Of a stretch of DNA of 64,000 nucleotides, positions 1-9,089 are shown piece after piece. The translations under genes were made by a program, and so were the position numbers. Position 1 is the first letter of the stretch. The number at the start of each line of letters is the position of its first letter. The notes under the pieces were generated by a model that was given only the letters and a program-made list of their open reading frames with translations, was not told where the DNA came from and did not search any database. This DNA comes from Lachnospiraceae bacterium 10-1 (GTDB taxonomy: Bacteria > Bacillota > Clostridia > Lachnospirales > Lachnospiraceae), in the NCBI GenBank assembly GCA_000403495.2, contig KE159810.1, positions 586,599-650,598 on the forward strand, given 5' to 3'.

Positions 1-855
1 GCCATTCAGCAGATGTACATTAACGGGCATTTCTGTTATGCTTATAAATTCGGTATTATTACCAACGGTCTCGGCATTGTCCGGGATATTTCCTTTTATA
101 GCAAGGATTTTCTTGAGGCTCATCCTGACATCATTGTTGGAAAAAAATCTGATTCCCCGGATGAAAATAAGAGTCTTGCCGATTCCAAGGCATTGATTCC
201 CACTTTAAAGGATTTCTTTCGGAAGCATCCGCTTTTCAATCCGAAAACTTTTCTGGGAGACGCTGCATTTGATTCCATTGAAATCTACAAATACCTGTTA
301 CAGGAAGCTTCCTTTGAGCAGGCTTACATTCCCCTCAACGGCAGAATCTCCCTTCCGAAATCCGACTGCCCGCTGAATAAGGACGGCGTCCCCTGCTGTC
401 CTAAAGACCCGTCTCTTCCAATGAAACGCGAAGGAAGCAGGTCCCATCTCCGCTGCGGGCTGCCAACCATGAAGTTTGTATGCCCAAAAATGAAATGGGA
501 ATATGATAAAACAACCAATAAAAGCAAACGTGTCTGCCACTGTGAAAATCCCTGTACTGAATCCCCCTGCGGCAGGATGTTTTATATTTATCCCGAGAAA
601 AACCTGCGCGCCTATCCTGGTACGCTCCGTGGTACGGCCCAATGGGATTCCACCTATAAGCTCAGGGTAAATGTTGAGAAAGCAATCAACCATTTCAAGG
701 ACAGCTTCTGTGTTGCGGGGCGTAAAACGCAGAATGAAAAAACGCTTCACGCTGACCTGCTTCTCGCCGGGATTACCCAGCTTATTACTGTAATGGCGGC
801 TGATAAACTGCACAGGCATCAATATATCCGCAGTTTAAAACCTCTGATTGCATAA
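1..855 (+). CDS. DDE transposase, 3' part only (cut by window edge)
   Basis: The reading frame is open from base 1, so the gene begins outside the window; about 284 residues are visible. The protein resembles the C-terminal half of IS4/IS5-superfamily (DDE_Tnp_1) transposases. A GDAAFDS motif fits the second catalytic Asp, and a Val-Glu-Lys-Ala-Ile-Asn-His-Phe-Lys stretch near the C-terminus fits the catalytic Glu helix. Between them lies a Cys-rich insertion (CHCENPCTESPCG). It would cut and join the ends of its own insertion sequence. A small hairpin follows the stop. The IS family assignment is by eye; the DDE call is firm. Confidence 0.75.
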   Translation, partial: AIQQMYINGHFCYAYKFGIITNGLGIVRDISFYSKDFLEAHPDIIVGKKSDSPDENKSLADSKALIPTLKDFFRKHPLFNPKTFLGDAAFDSIEIYKYLLQEASFEQAYIPLNGRISLPKSDCPLNKDGVPCCPKDPSLPMKREGSRSHLRCGLPTMKFVCPKMKWEYDKTTNKSKRVCHCENPCTESPCGRMFYIYPEKNLRAYPGTLRGTAQWDSTYKLRVNVEKAINHFKDSFCVAGRKTQNEKTLHADLLLAGITQLITVMAADKLHRHQYIRSLKPLIA

Positions 856-1200
856 CCTTACATACCTCATACCATTTCACGGGCAGATATCCTTATCTGC
901 TTTGTTTTCATATCTTAAAACTCTTGTTATCCACATCCACCTCCTGTAAGTCTGGCTCAACTGGGCCTTTTCCCTATTGGAATCAAGATTTTGAACTTGT
1001 TTCGCAATTACCTAGAACTTTACTCTTTAAACTTATTGTAAAAAATATTGGGCTGTCATGCAAGCAGCAAGAACAATTATAATTAACATGAAACCATTCT
1101 GCCGAAATCTGGTCCACAAAATAATTCTCCTAACCTAAACTTTTTGATTGTATTACTCATTTTACTCTCCATTTCAAATAACCTTATTATAGTCTAGTAT
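856..1200. other. Gene-free gap after the transposase
   Basis: No credible coding frame is seen. The gap holds the small hairpin at 883-900 and AT-rich sequence, presumably including the right end of the insertion sequence, whose terminal repeat cannot be paired because the left end is outside the window. Confidence 0.5.
883..900 (+). terminator. Small hairpin, possible transposase terminator
   Basis: GCAGATA and TATCTGC form a 7-bp stem with a 4-base loop, followed by TTTGTTTTC. The stem is short and AT-rich, so this is a weak intrinsic terminator for the transposase. Confidence 0.45.
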
Positions 1201-2097
1201 CTAATCCCACTTGCCTTCATTCGCATTCCACATTTTTTCAAATATATGTCCATTTATGACATTCGTATATGGTTCGCACAAAAAAACATTAATACCATGC
1301 AAAACCGTTGAAAATCCATCTATTTTAACATCAATTTTCTTTGTAAATGCTTTCCATTTCTTCTGCATCCCATCATCAGAAGCAAATGTCATAATTTGCT
1401 GAAACTGTTCTAATGAAAAAGCATGCTCGCGATTCGTAAATGTTCTATCTAATGCTTCACATAAAACCTTCCCATCAAAATCAAATTTATGTGAAAGATA
1501 ATAGATATCATAGTAATCTTTCATTCTGCTGGAAAATTCCATCAAAGAAAGAATTGCATCTATTTTTTCTGCTATTGTAGTCTCAATAGAATATGTATTA
1601 ATAATAGGCGCCTCAAAATCATCCAGTTGTGTAGGTATTCTACGTTTTTCCTGTTTAGGGACAATAACATCACCCACCCCAAAATCAATACTAAATTGTG
1701 TCCGCGTATTCTTGATCACTGACTGTATTGTCACCCCAATACCAGCATATTTTTTAGCCACAGCAATCGGTGCAACATCCTTTATTTCAAAGGATATAAA
1801 ATCGTTGCCCGTTCTAACTGCTATAATTTCTTCAACAACACCCCTTAATTGCTCTGGAGTGTTAGGTATTTTCTTTAACAAAAAATCTATATCTACGGTT
1901 ACTCTGCTGTCAAACTCTGTCAATGAATATATAAATAAGCCGCCTTTTAAAACCAAATTATCTACATATCTTGATTTTTCAAGTCTTCTCAAAAATTCCT
2001 CCTGACAAAACAGCTGCAGACACAACTGATAACTTCTTCCACTTTCCCTTGCCTTATTTTTTAATCTTGCAAGTACTGAAGCTGCCACATCACCCAT
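1201..2097 (-). CDS. abiEii: AbiEii-type nucleotidyltransferase toxin
   Basis: The 298-residue protein has the AbiEii/AbiGii nucleotidyltransferase layout: a KGG motif at about residues 51-53, paired Asp at 69 and 71 (DID) and a later K-D-YYDIYYL block. Known family members are type IV toxins that add nucleotides to tRNA or otherwise block growth, giving abortive infection. Its start overlaps the end of the upstream gene by 8 bases, which suggests translational coupling with the antitoxin. The length fits the family and no frameshift is seen, so the pair may be active. Confidence 0.87.
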   Translation of the reverse strand: MGDVAASVLARLKNKARESGRSYQLCLQLFCQEEFLRRLEKSRYVDNLVLKGGLFIYSLTEFDSRVTVDIDFLLKKIPNTPEQLRGVVEEIIAVRTGNDFISFEIKDVAPIAVAKKYAGIGVTIQSVIKNTRTQFSIDFGVGDVIVPKQEKRRIPTQLDDFEAPIINTYSIETTIAEKIDAILSLMEFSSRMKDYYDIYYLSHKFDFDGKVLCEALDRTFTNREHAFSLEQFQQIMTFASDDGMQKKWKAFTKKIDVKIDGFSTVLHGINVFLCEPYTNVINGHIFEKMWNANEGKWD

Positions 2098-2695
2098 TCA
2101 GCATTACCTCCATTAACTCCGCAACTCTTTTGTATACCTTCATTTCTCTTGCATATTTAGAAAGATTTCCCAAATTCTTCTTTTCATCTGCAACATAAGC
2201 ATTTATTGCTTTATTAAAAATTTCATTATCCATTTTAAATCTATATTTAAAACAGTCACAAACTGTACGTTCCCTATCATAAACAGGGAGTTTTATTCCA
2301 TTAAATATACCTTCAGCTTTTCCTAATGTCAGCTTATCATTTTGGACAAAATAAATTTTATATGCAAAATTATCAATTTTGATTTTTGTTCGGGTTATTG
2401 TTCTCGGTACTGCAATAGTCCATTCTAAAGGCGTTTTATCACTATATCCATAGTAAAACAAAGCAGATTCCATGCATACAATACCCTCCTTAAAAAAAGT
2501 AGCTATCATTTTTTCCTCAGATATTTCCATTCTATCAGCTATTTGGTAATATCCATGTTTAATTCTCTCAAGCTCTCCACTTTCACACATTTTTACAATT
2601 TCAGAATTCCGTATTCCCACTTCATTTAATTGTGCTGTTTTTGCTATGCCACCATTATCCTTTATAACCGATTTTGCAATATCCAACTTTTTCAT
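2090..2695 (-). CDS. abiEi: AbiEi-type antitoxin and transcriptional autoregulator
   Basis: The 201-residue protein begins with a winged-helix domain (residues about 1-55, including GIRNSEIVKMCESGEL) and continues with the AbiEi C-terminal fold. In the known type IV systems this protein represses its own promoter and neutralises the AbiEii toxin without stable binding. A GGTGGG ribosome site lies just ahead of the ATG, with a TATAAT-like box close upstream. It is the first gene of a two-gene operon with abiEii. Confidence 0.85.
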   Translation of the reverse strand: MKKLDIAKSVIKDNGGIAKTAQLNEVGIRNSEIVKMCESGELERIKHGYYQIADRMEISEEKMIATFFKEGIVCMESALFYYGYSDKTPLEWTIAVPRTITRTKIKIDNFAYKIYFVQNDKLTLGKAEGIFNGIKLPVYDRERTVCDCFKYRFKMDNEIFNKAINAYVADEKKNLGNLSKYAREMKVYKRVAELMEVMLNG

Positions 2696-2865
2696 AAACC
2701 CACCATTATAATTAACAATTTTGAAGCTTCTTTTTATTTTAAAGTATACATTATACTATATAACTATTCAACAACAAAAATATTTTTCTGTGTTCAAAAA
2801 ATCATATTTTGTACATGTATCCAAAAAGTTTTTACTTTTCATAATTACCTTTCTTTTATGTAAAA

Positions 2866-2937
2866 GGCGTTGCACGCAACGCCGCAAGATACGCATTTCG
2901 TGGGCACGAAATTCTAAATCTTGTCGGGGAGTACCCC
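2866..2937. repeat. Three adjacent perfect palindromes, oriT-like remnant
   Basis: Three hairpins follow each other: GGCGTTGC/GCAACGCC with a 2-base loop (2866-2883), ATTTCGTG/CACGAAAT with a 2-base loop (2895-2912), and GGGG/CCCC with a 4-base loop (2926-2937). The local G+C content is higher than the surroundings. Dense short-loop palindromes are common at transfer or replication origins of mobilizable elements. No relaxase gene is nearby, so the origin idea is inference. Confidence 0.5.
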
Positions 2938-3200
2938 AAACTCCCTTAAATACTGCTAAATTAAGATAATTACGCCAAATAACATAAATATGACGCCACC
3001 AGATTATTGTTTGACTGCAATTTGTCTATTCCCAGCGCCAACTATTTTTTTATGACTTCAATACATTACATACTGACACCACTATATTTTTCATTTATTT
3101 TGATGACAGCAACACACTGTCAATGAAATTGCTTTCGCTGTCAAAACATTCATTTTTGACGCCATTTTTTTATCTTTTACTACTTTTCTACTTTTTGGAC

Positions 3201-3312
3201 ACTTCGCCCCTGAAATGGTATTGGAGAGAACAGTCTGTGTCAAGTATTTTAGCCCTAGCCGAAAATACTTGACACAGGCTGCTCTCTCCAATGAAACGTA
3301 ATCAAGCGAAGT
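3201..3312. repeat. Long inverted repeat (30-bp arms plus outer 7-bp arms)
   Basis: Bases 3221-3250 pair with 3262-3291 with only two mismatches around an 11-base loop. Outside these, ACTTCGC (3201-3207) pairs with GCGAAGT (3306-3312). It could be a terminator, a miniature inverted-repeat element or a recombination relic. No open frame across it is convincing. Confidence 0.7.
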
Positions 3313-3433
3313 ATCTAAAAGTATCGGCCATTAAAAACATTCATCCCTGATGAAAACCGAAATCGAAAGTCTTTTTCATATTGATTTACAAAATTAATAA
3401 TAAATTCCGGATTCAGTTGAAAAAATTTTACTT

Positions 3434-4119
3434 GGGGGTGTCGCAAAATCATCAAATCAGATGATTGAGCGATACCCCTGCTCTAGTTCTACTAACAAAA
3501 AATCCAGCGTTTTCCTGTTCCAAGAAAATCTGCTGGATTTTGGCGTACTTTAATAACGGTTCCTGTTTTCATGAATTTAAGCTGTTCCTTTTACTGCAAA
3601 CAGGTGACTTCCTGTCCGTTCTTTTTGTATTTTTTCATGCAGCTTATTTATGTTATATCCTAAGCAGAGCAAAAGAATTTCCAGTTTTACCTTTGTTTTC
3701 CCACGAAGCAGAAATCTTTGGAATCCATAGTCATTTTTCAGAACACCAAATGCACCTTCTGCCTGAATGGAGCGGTTCATCCGATATTTGATTCCTGTTT
3801 CACTCAGGATGTTTTCGTAAGATTCCTGCCGCTTCTCCAGAAAACTTTTGGAAATATATAACCGCTTATTGCCTTTTGCTTTGGTACATTTTTCTTTATA
3901 AGGACATCTCCCGCAGTCTTCACATTCGTAAACAGTTACTTCCGATTCGTAGCCACTTTTACTTTTCTGCTTTTTAATAAAAAGAGGAAACAATGATTTC
4001 CCGGCATGACAGGTGTATGTGTCAGCTTTTTCATCATATCCCATGTTTTCACGTTTGCTGATATCTTTTTTAAAGCTGCGCTTTTTCCATTTCTCATAGG
4101 TCTTCGGTTTGATATAAGG
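3434..4119 (-). mobile_element. IS1182-type insertion sequence remnant
   Basis: The left boundary is marked by a terminal-repeat-like GGGGTGTCGC at about 3435. It is followed by an internal partner ending in GCGATACCCC, so a stem-loop forms at 3435-3478. The remnant keeps only the last third of a transposase and lacks its other end. It stops abruptly at 4119, where sequence shared with hsdR begins. Confidence 0.6.
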
Positions 4120-4149
4120 TTTCTGTAACTCTTTATCAAACATTCTCAA
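3577..4149 (-). pseudogene. Transposase C-terminal fragment fused to hsdR sequence
   Basis: This 190-codon frame is a chimera. The first ten codons ([10 protein letters not shown]) come from hsdR sequence that is repeated exactly at 17,895-17,927. From codon 11 onward the protein matches the C-terminal part of IS1182-family transposases: the Cys-rich ECEDCGRCPYKEKC block, then YRMNRSIQAEGAFGVLKND with the catalytic Glu region, then a C-terminal helix. The N-terminal DDE residues are missing, so it cannot act as a transposase. No ribosome site suits the apparent start. Confidence 0.75.
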
Positions 4150-4247
4150 TATGTTCCGTTTCCCTTTGTATATCCGCCTTCGGATGATATGAGAAAAGCC
4201 TCAATGTCTGATTCAAACTGCTTTTCTGTGGTAACTGTTATGCTCAT
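4120..4247 (-). pseudogene. hsdR: hsdR 5' end with large internal deletion
   Basis: A GGAGGA ribosome site precedes an ATG at 4247. The first 33 codons read as an HsdR N-terminus (TEKQFESDIEAF, then GGYTKG) and end in a stop at about 4152. At that point the sequence jumps to a 33-bp stretch identical to the middle of the second hsdR piece (17,895-17,927). The junction shares ATAT, consistent with a microhomology deletion. The gene lies 48 bases after the YhcG-type gene on the same strand, the usual last position of an hsd operon. Only about 3% of the protein remains. Confidence 0.72.
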
Positions 4248-4295
4248 GATTTTCCTCCGCAAATCGATTTAAAAAATTGCTACATGTAGCGACTT

Positions 4296-5342
4296 TTATT
4301 CTATTCGCTGCTCTAATTGTATTTTTGCTCTTTGAATTGCCAAACGCAGCTTTTCTTCGAGTTCTTTCTTTGGCGGCATAGCTGTCAAATATTGAGCTAC
4401 CCTGATATCTCCCTTATCCAATTCAAGTAATTCAATTACTTCATCTGACTTCTCTGCACATAATATTAATGCAATTGGCGCTTCTTCGTTTTCCATCCGC
4501 TCATATTTGTTAAGCCATCGCAGATAAAGTTCTACCTGTGCTTTATACTCTGGTTCAAATTCTCCAATTTTTAATTCCACAACAACAAGCCTTTTCAATT
4601 TTCTATGAAAGAACAACAAGTCTATCTTGTAGTCTTTTCCATCTATAGTAACCTTTTTCTGCCGCGCCATAAAAGCAAAATCCGTTCCCATTTCCAAAAT
4701 AAATTTTTCCAATTCTGCCAAAATTGCGTTTTCTAAATCTTTTTCACTGTAAGTATCCTGCAATCCTAAAAAATCTAATATACAAGGATCTCTATAAAAC
4801 ATATCTACCGTCATCATATCTTTTTCTTCCAAAAGCCTAATATCATTCCTAATTGTTTCTTCAGGACGCTTAGAAATCGCAGTTCTTTCATATAACATTG
4901 ATTTTTTCCGTTCTCTTAATACTCTTACACTCCATCCTTCATTTTTACATAAAACAGCGTAAAATTCTCTTTTTAATTCGTCATTAACTGGCAACAACTC
5001 CTTAAAATGAGACCATGTCAATTGTTGCGACAGTGTAGCAACTTTTTCAAAATCAGGAAATTCTTCATAAAATTGTATCATGCGAAAAACAGAACTCTTT
5101 TCATAAGAACGCCCATATTGAAACTCTAAATCTTTGCTCATATTTTTCACGATTGATTTTCCATATTCTGCCTTCTGTCCATTCAAAATATTATCTTTTA
5201 GTTCTTGTCCTATATGCCAAAACAAATATACGGTTTGAAAATTAGCCGTCTCAAATACTTTATGTTTTGCTGTTTCAATCATTTTCACAATCTTGTCATA
5301 TGTCTGTTTATAATTTTCCGGCAAAATCAATTTGTTTTCCAT
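4296..5342 (-). CDS. YhcG-type PDDEXK nuclease (DUF1016)
   Basis: The 348-residue protein has an N-terminal DUF1016 helical domain (about 10-170, with FWHIGQEL and QLTWSHFKELL) and a C-terminal PDDEXK nuclease domain. Asp in KIDLLFF and Glu/Lys in VVVELK (about 238-256) fit the active site. YhcG family proteins often sit inside type I restriction loci and are thought to act on DNA, but no substrate is established. It starts 13 bases after the DUF4062 gene and precedes the broken hsdR. It appears intact. Confidence 0.85.
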   Translation of the reverse strand: MENKLILPENYKQTYDKIVKMIETAKHKVFETANFQTVYLFWHIGQELKDNILNGQKAEYGKSIVKNMSKDLEFQYGRSYEKSSVFRMIQFYEEFPDFEKVATLSQQLTWSHFKELLPVNDELKREFYAVLCKNEGWSVRVLRERKKSMLYERTAISKRPEETIRNDIRLLEEKDMMTVDMFYRDPCILDFLGLQDTYSEKDLENAILAELEKFILEMGTDFAFMARQKKVTIDGKDYKIDLLFFHRKLKRLVVVELKIGEFEPEYKAQVELYLRWLNKYERMENEEAPIALILCAEKSDEVIELLELDKGDIRVAQYLTAMPPKKELEEKLRLAIQRAKIQLEQRIE

Positions 5343-5355
5343 TTAAATCTCCCTT

Positions 5356-6339
5356 TTAATTCCTAATTAAAATTAAATCATCTCTTACTTTACATCCTTT
5401 GGATGTTAATCCCCAAAACAATTTTTTATTCTCTTTACTCCATGAAGAATTTATTAAATTTAATGCCCGAAACTGATTCAATATTTTTTTTACAAATTGA
5501 CTATCATTCAAATGCACCGTATTATCACCTGAATAAAAATTTGTTTTTATTGTCTCTTCAATACTATTTTCAGTAATTGACACATCCATCATTTCCGTAG
5601 CAATCACCTTAAAAATTTCTTTCAAATTCGTTGTGACACTTCCATATCGCGTTCTGTGAGCTTCATAATCATAATAATGATATTCTATTTTTATCTCCTG
5701 ATTCTCAAACGCAATATTGTTTTGCTCCGTTAAAGAGGAAATCTCTTCTCTTGCAGCCTTTAAATCATTTGCTAATTGTTCATTTTCACTTTTCAATGTC
5801 ATAATTTCCCGCCGGAGAGACGCCTCATCAAAATCAACTGCCCTCTGCCATCCCGGACGCTTTATTTCCGTTTTTGCCTTCATAATTGAAATTGCCAATT
5901 TACCGGTTAAGTCCTCTGTTGAAGCCCATATACTTGCTAATCTATTCGTCATTGCTTTTGTGCGAAACTTCTTTAATTTATCTTTCTTATCCTCATCCGC
6001 TTCTGTTTTATCTGATGCGAGCTTCACATTGTCATCAATAGCAAATACCAAAACCGGAATACCCCGCTCTATTGCATAATCATATTCCATTTCAGTATAA
6101 CTCTTCCCAGTATCCGGATGAACTGAACCATAACGCTTTCCAATTATCAGCACATAGTAATCACATAAGTCTATGACTTTTTTTATCACTTCAAATTGCT
6201 CTGTATCTGCCGCCACAAATGCTTCCATTCCTGCCGGAATACAATCTGCCATAAAAAGAACATCAAGAATCTTTTTACGTTCTTCGGCTAGGTCAGTATA
6301 TGTTGAACTGATAAACACCTGATATTTCTTATCGTTCAT
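5356..6339 (-). CDS. DUF4062 domain protein, defence-associated
   Basis: The 327-residue protein starts with the DUF4062 signature VFISSTYTDL (about 8-17), an alpha/beta fold related to TIR/SIR-like domains; EMEYDYAIERGIPV follows near residue 83. A coiled-coil stretch lies at about 175-210. The C-terminal third looks like a winged-helix or effector region. Family members occur with defence genes and may sense or cleave small molecules, but no reaction is proven. It lies 60 bases after hsdS on the same strand, so it probably shares that operon. Confidence 0.78.
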   Translation of the reverse strand: MNDKKYQVFISSTYTDLAEERKKILDVLFMADCIPAGMEAFVAADTEQFEVIKKVIDLCDYYVLIIGKRYGSVHPDTGKSYTEMEYDYAIERGIPVLVFAIDDNVKLASDKTEADEDKKDKLKKFRTKAMTNRLASIWASTEDLTGKLAISIMKAKTEIKRPGWQRAVDFDEASLRREIMTLKSENEQLANDLKAAREEISSLTEQNNIAFENQEIKIEYHYYDYEAHRTRYGSVTTNLKEIFKVIATEMMDVSITENSIEETIKTNFYSGDNTVHLNDSQFVKKILNQFRALNLINSSWSKENKKLFWGLTSKGCKVRDDLILIRN

Positions 6340-6399
6340 GTATTTTTATCTCCTTTTTATCCAATTGCCTAAACACTGTTTCGGCAATTTCTTTTATGT

Positions 6400-7686
6400 T
6401 TAGCAATTCTGTGGCACTTCCTTTTTTCCTGTCACATATTCGTAGATTAAAGTTTTTTTGTAATTCTCTATCTCGGAGAGGTATTGTTCTTTCTTTGCAA
6501 TAAGTTCATCTATTGCTGAACATTTTTTGTCGAGATAATTTGCTATCTCTTGCTGTTCCTCATAACTTGGCACGGTAATAGAGAAATTCAGGAACTTATC
6601 TGCCTGCAATCTCCATCTCCCTAACCCACTTACTCCTTGCCCTAACCCATAGAAAATACGATTCGTATAACACATCTGCATCAGATATAAATAGTATTGA
6701 CTGCAATAATTATCCTTATCAATTAATTCAAACACTCTATAATCGGGACTTGTTACGCCTTCATATTTAGAAATATCCACCCATCCGGTCAGTAAATCCA
6801 TATGATTCATTGCGAAATCGCCTATATGTACCAGTTGATAATTGCTATAGTTCTCGGCTAACTGTCCCTCATTCTTCGATAAATCTTTTGGCTTAATACC
6901 CTTCTGCGTTATAGATAACACCGTATGGCCCTCTTCGCCTGCTATATCTTTCTGAATTTTGAAAATATATTTAATCTTTCTCATTTCCCAATCGCTAGGA
7001 ATCTGTCCAAACCATATACTTTGACTATCCTTCATTTCCCTGTTACCTCTTACTCCTTTGGTAACAACCTGTGTTATAACAGCTTGCTTTAACTTTTTGT
7101 ACTCTTCTATGCTTGCACGAGTTTTTTCAAGAATATCGTCAAGTTCTGTACATTGCGCATTCAAAAAATGAGCAATTTTCTTTTGTTGCTGATTTTTAGG
7201 AAAAGGAATTTTAAAGCCGACCACAACTCTCGCGTTTATTGCTGGATAGCTTATTCCTGTTGAATATGCCTCAACCATACAAATAAAGGATTCTGATAAT
7301 ATTGCGTATCTCAAATACTCGTAATTAATTTTTTTTGCACGTATTACTACAAATCCAGTTGATGCAATTTGCATATTTGCACTATCTTGTATAATCGCTA
7401 CCGCTCTAAGGTATGTCCTTACCGTTGATACAATTATATCATTCTTTTTCACTATTCTTCTCGCCCTAGACGGTGCATTTTTATATTTCATATGTTCAAC
7501 TTGAGTTACACCTTTTCCATATTCAACAGAACCAATCTCAATATAATCAAACTCATATTCTGAATTAGTATTTTCACTGAGTGTTTCATCATTATATGAC
7601 GCAATATATTTAATCGGCACCAACTTCCACTCTTTCGGTATCTCCCCAATCCACTCAATCCCACTATCCTTCATCTCTCTAGCCAT
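6400..7686 (-). CDS. hsdS: Type I restriction specificity subunit HsdS
   Basis: The 428-residue protein has the standard two-repeat layout: target recognition domain 1 (about 15-165) with a conserved helix after it (FLNAQCTELDDILEKTRA), then target recognition domain 2 (about 220-380) with a second helix (YLDKKCSAIDELIAKKEQ). HsdS reads the split DNA target and bridges two HsdM and two HsdR subunits. Length is normal and no break is seen. It starts 2 bases after the hsdM stop, behind a GGAGGAG site. With hsdM and hsdR broken, it can only work with partners from elsewhere. Confidence 0.92.
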   Translation of the reverse strand: MAREMKDSGIEWIGEIPKEWKLVPIKYIASYNDETLSENTNSEYEFDYIEIGSVEYGKGVTQVEHMKYKNAPSRARRIVKKNDIIVSTVRTYLRAVAIIQDSANMQIASTGFVVIRAKKINYEYLRYAILSESFICMVEAYSTGISYPAINARVVVGFKIPFPKNQQQKKIAHFLNAQCTELDDILEKTRASIEEYKKLKQAVITQVVTKGVRGNREMKDSQSIWFGQIPSDWEMRKIKYIFKIQKDIAGEEGHTVLSITQKGIKPKDLSKNEGQLAENYSNYQLVHIGDFAMNHMDLLTGWVDISKYEGVTSPDYRVFELIDKDNYCSQYYLYLMQMCYTNRIFYGLGQGVSGLGRWRLQADKFLNFSITVPSYEEQQEIANYLDKKCSAIDELIAKKEQYLSEIENYKKTLIYEYVTGKKEVPQNC

Positions 7687-7688
7687 AC

Positions 7689-8303
7689 CTATTTCTCCTC
7701 CGCAAACAACTTCTCCAATGAAGCAGAAATATCAGCCTCCAGCACATGAATCCGAGCCATAATATCCTCCACCTTTTCCGGTGCCTGATACTCATAAAAA
7801 TATCTTGTCATAGGTATCTCATACCCTACCTTCGTCTTTTTCTTATCAATCCATGCATCTTCTGCATAGGGCAGCACTTCTCTCTCAAAATACCTGTCAA
7901 TATCCTGCGTAAGCGACACATTCTCCGTATCGCGCAGGCTTGTATCGGCAACAGGCTTTCCTTTTTTCAGGACAATTTCCCCGTTCTCATCTCTTTCAGG
8001 TCTTTCCACCACAATTTTGTTATATCCAAACTCTACCGTCTCAAATATCTTACTCTCACAATAGATTCCGCTCTTATCTCCATACACAGCGCAGTTTTCA
8101 AAAGAACCATAAGCCTTTACAATCAATTCCCGACACTGATCCGTAATATCGTTTCTTTTTGTTCCAATGCTCTTTCTCCTTGCCTCATAGCAATGAGAGG
8201 CATCTATAAGCTGCACCTTTCCTTCCCGATATGCCGGTTTATTCTTGGAACAAATCCAAATGTATGTACTGATACCCGTATTGTTATTCGTAACTTTACC
8301 CAC
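7689..8303 (-). pseudogene. hsdM: HsdM methyltransferase, C-terminal fragment
   Basis: About 200 residues remain of a subunit usually 500 or more long. The visible part starts just before the conserved NTGISTYIWI block and runs through the C-terminal helical tail (EDIMARIHVLEADISASLEKLF). The methylation motifs (FxGxG SAM site and NPPF) are missing, so it cannot methylate DNA. The GTG at 8303 is only where the frame opens; the break coincides with the left edge of the three-gene transposon. The fragment is contiguous with hsdS on the same strand. Confidence 0.88.
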
Positions 8304-8334
8304 TCCTAATTACCAGTAAATTCTTCAAATTAAA

Positions 8335-8397
8335 AGAAGGTACAGCATAATTCATTCTGATGAATATTACGTCAGATTGTTTTATCCTGTACCTTCT
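8335..8397. repeat. 11-bp inverted repeat at transposon left end
   Basis: AGAAGGTACAG (8335-8345) is exactly inverted as CTGTACCTTCT (8387-8397), with 41 bases between. It lies between the hsdM break and the DUF6431 gene. It may be a transposase binding site or part of the promoter; which one is not decided by the sequence. Confidence 0.55.
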
Positions 8398-8505
8398 GTT
8401 ATCATGTCAAAGCCACTATCAACAAAAGAAGCAGGAACCTCTCCGTCCAAAGTTTGGTTTCCTGCCTCATTCACACACCATAGATATGCCTATGGGTACA
8501 AGACC

Positions 8506-9027
8506 ATGATAACCATATTTGTAGGAGAAAACAATCCCTTAACGCCAAATTTTTATAATAATCTTATTGCACAACTGCAGTTCCACAGGCTTACCTGTAC
8601 CTGCGGTCACTCTGGCTGCCTTTCCGTTCATGGCTGCTATATCCGTTCCCTGAAAGTACCCGCTGGAAAGCTCTTTTTCCGGATCTGCCGGGTTATCTGT
8701 TCCTGCTGTCACCATACCCATGCGCTTCTTCCGTCTTTCATGGTTCCCTATTCACAGATTTCCATGAATGAACAGGCTGAAGTCATTTCCGCTCACGAAT
8801 CAAAAGGAGGGAGGGAAATCCTCCTGAACAGGAATCCTTCCATCGATGAGAGTAACTGCCGCTATATCATCCGCTGCTTCCTGCGCCACTGGAAACAGCG
8901 TCTCCTTTCCGAAAAGATAACCCTTTCCAATAAAGCTGAACTGTGTCGTGGTTGTTTTTCCGCTTTTGCCAGACAGTTTATGCAGATTCACTGCACCCCA
9001 AATATTCTTTTTTTGAATACCACATAA
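8506..9027 (+). CDS. DUF6431 zinc-ribbon protein of the transposon
   Basis: The 173-residue protein begins MITIFVGENN, the usual start of DUF6431 proteins; the frame is open further upstream (TTG at 8377), but that extension does not look conserved. It has Cys pairs for zinc binding (TCTCGHSGC and ICSCCHHTH), then MVPYSQIS and a helical C-terminus. DUF6431 genes regularly precede this type of transposase, so a role in target or end recognition is likely, but its biochemistry is unknown. It is encoded 62 bases before the transposase on the same strand. Confidence 0.7.
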   Translation: MITIFVGENNPLTPNFYNNLIAQLQFHRLTCTCGHSGCLSVHGCYIRSLKVPAGKLFFRICRVICSCCHHTHALLPSFMVPYSQISMNEQAEVISAHESKGGREILLNRNPSIDESNCRYIIRCFLRHWKQRLLSEKITLSNKAELCRGCFSAFARQFMQIHCTPNILFLNTT

Positions 9028-9089
9028 CCTGACACGACTTCCTTTCCGTTTCTTCCTATACTTATAGAAAAACGAAGGAGGATCCTCAC

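Larger units (their letters stand above)
2696..3433. other. Long gene-free gap with palindromes
   Basis: No credible gene is present in about 740 bases. The gap contains a cluster of three short-loop palindromes (2866-2937) and a long inverted repeat (3201-3312). Both resemble debris of mobile DNA. The rest is AT-rich, with runs of T on the plus strand at 3040-3180. Confidence 0.6.

Noticed and set aside
3091-3291. 66-codon minus-strand frame across the long inverted repeat
   Set aside because: It is formed mostly by the palindrome, lacks a ribosome site and resembles nothing known.
7689-8303. HsdM as a short complete methylase starting at GTG 8303
   Set aside because: The catalytic motifs are missing and the frame starts at the transposon edge, so it is a fragment.
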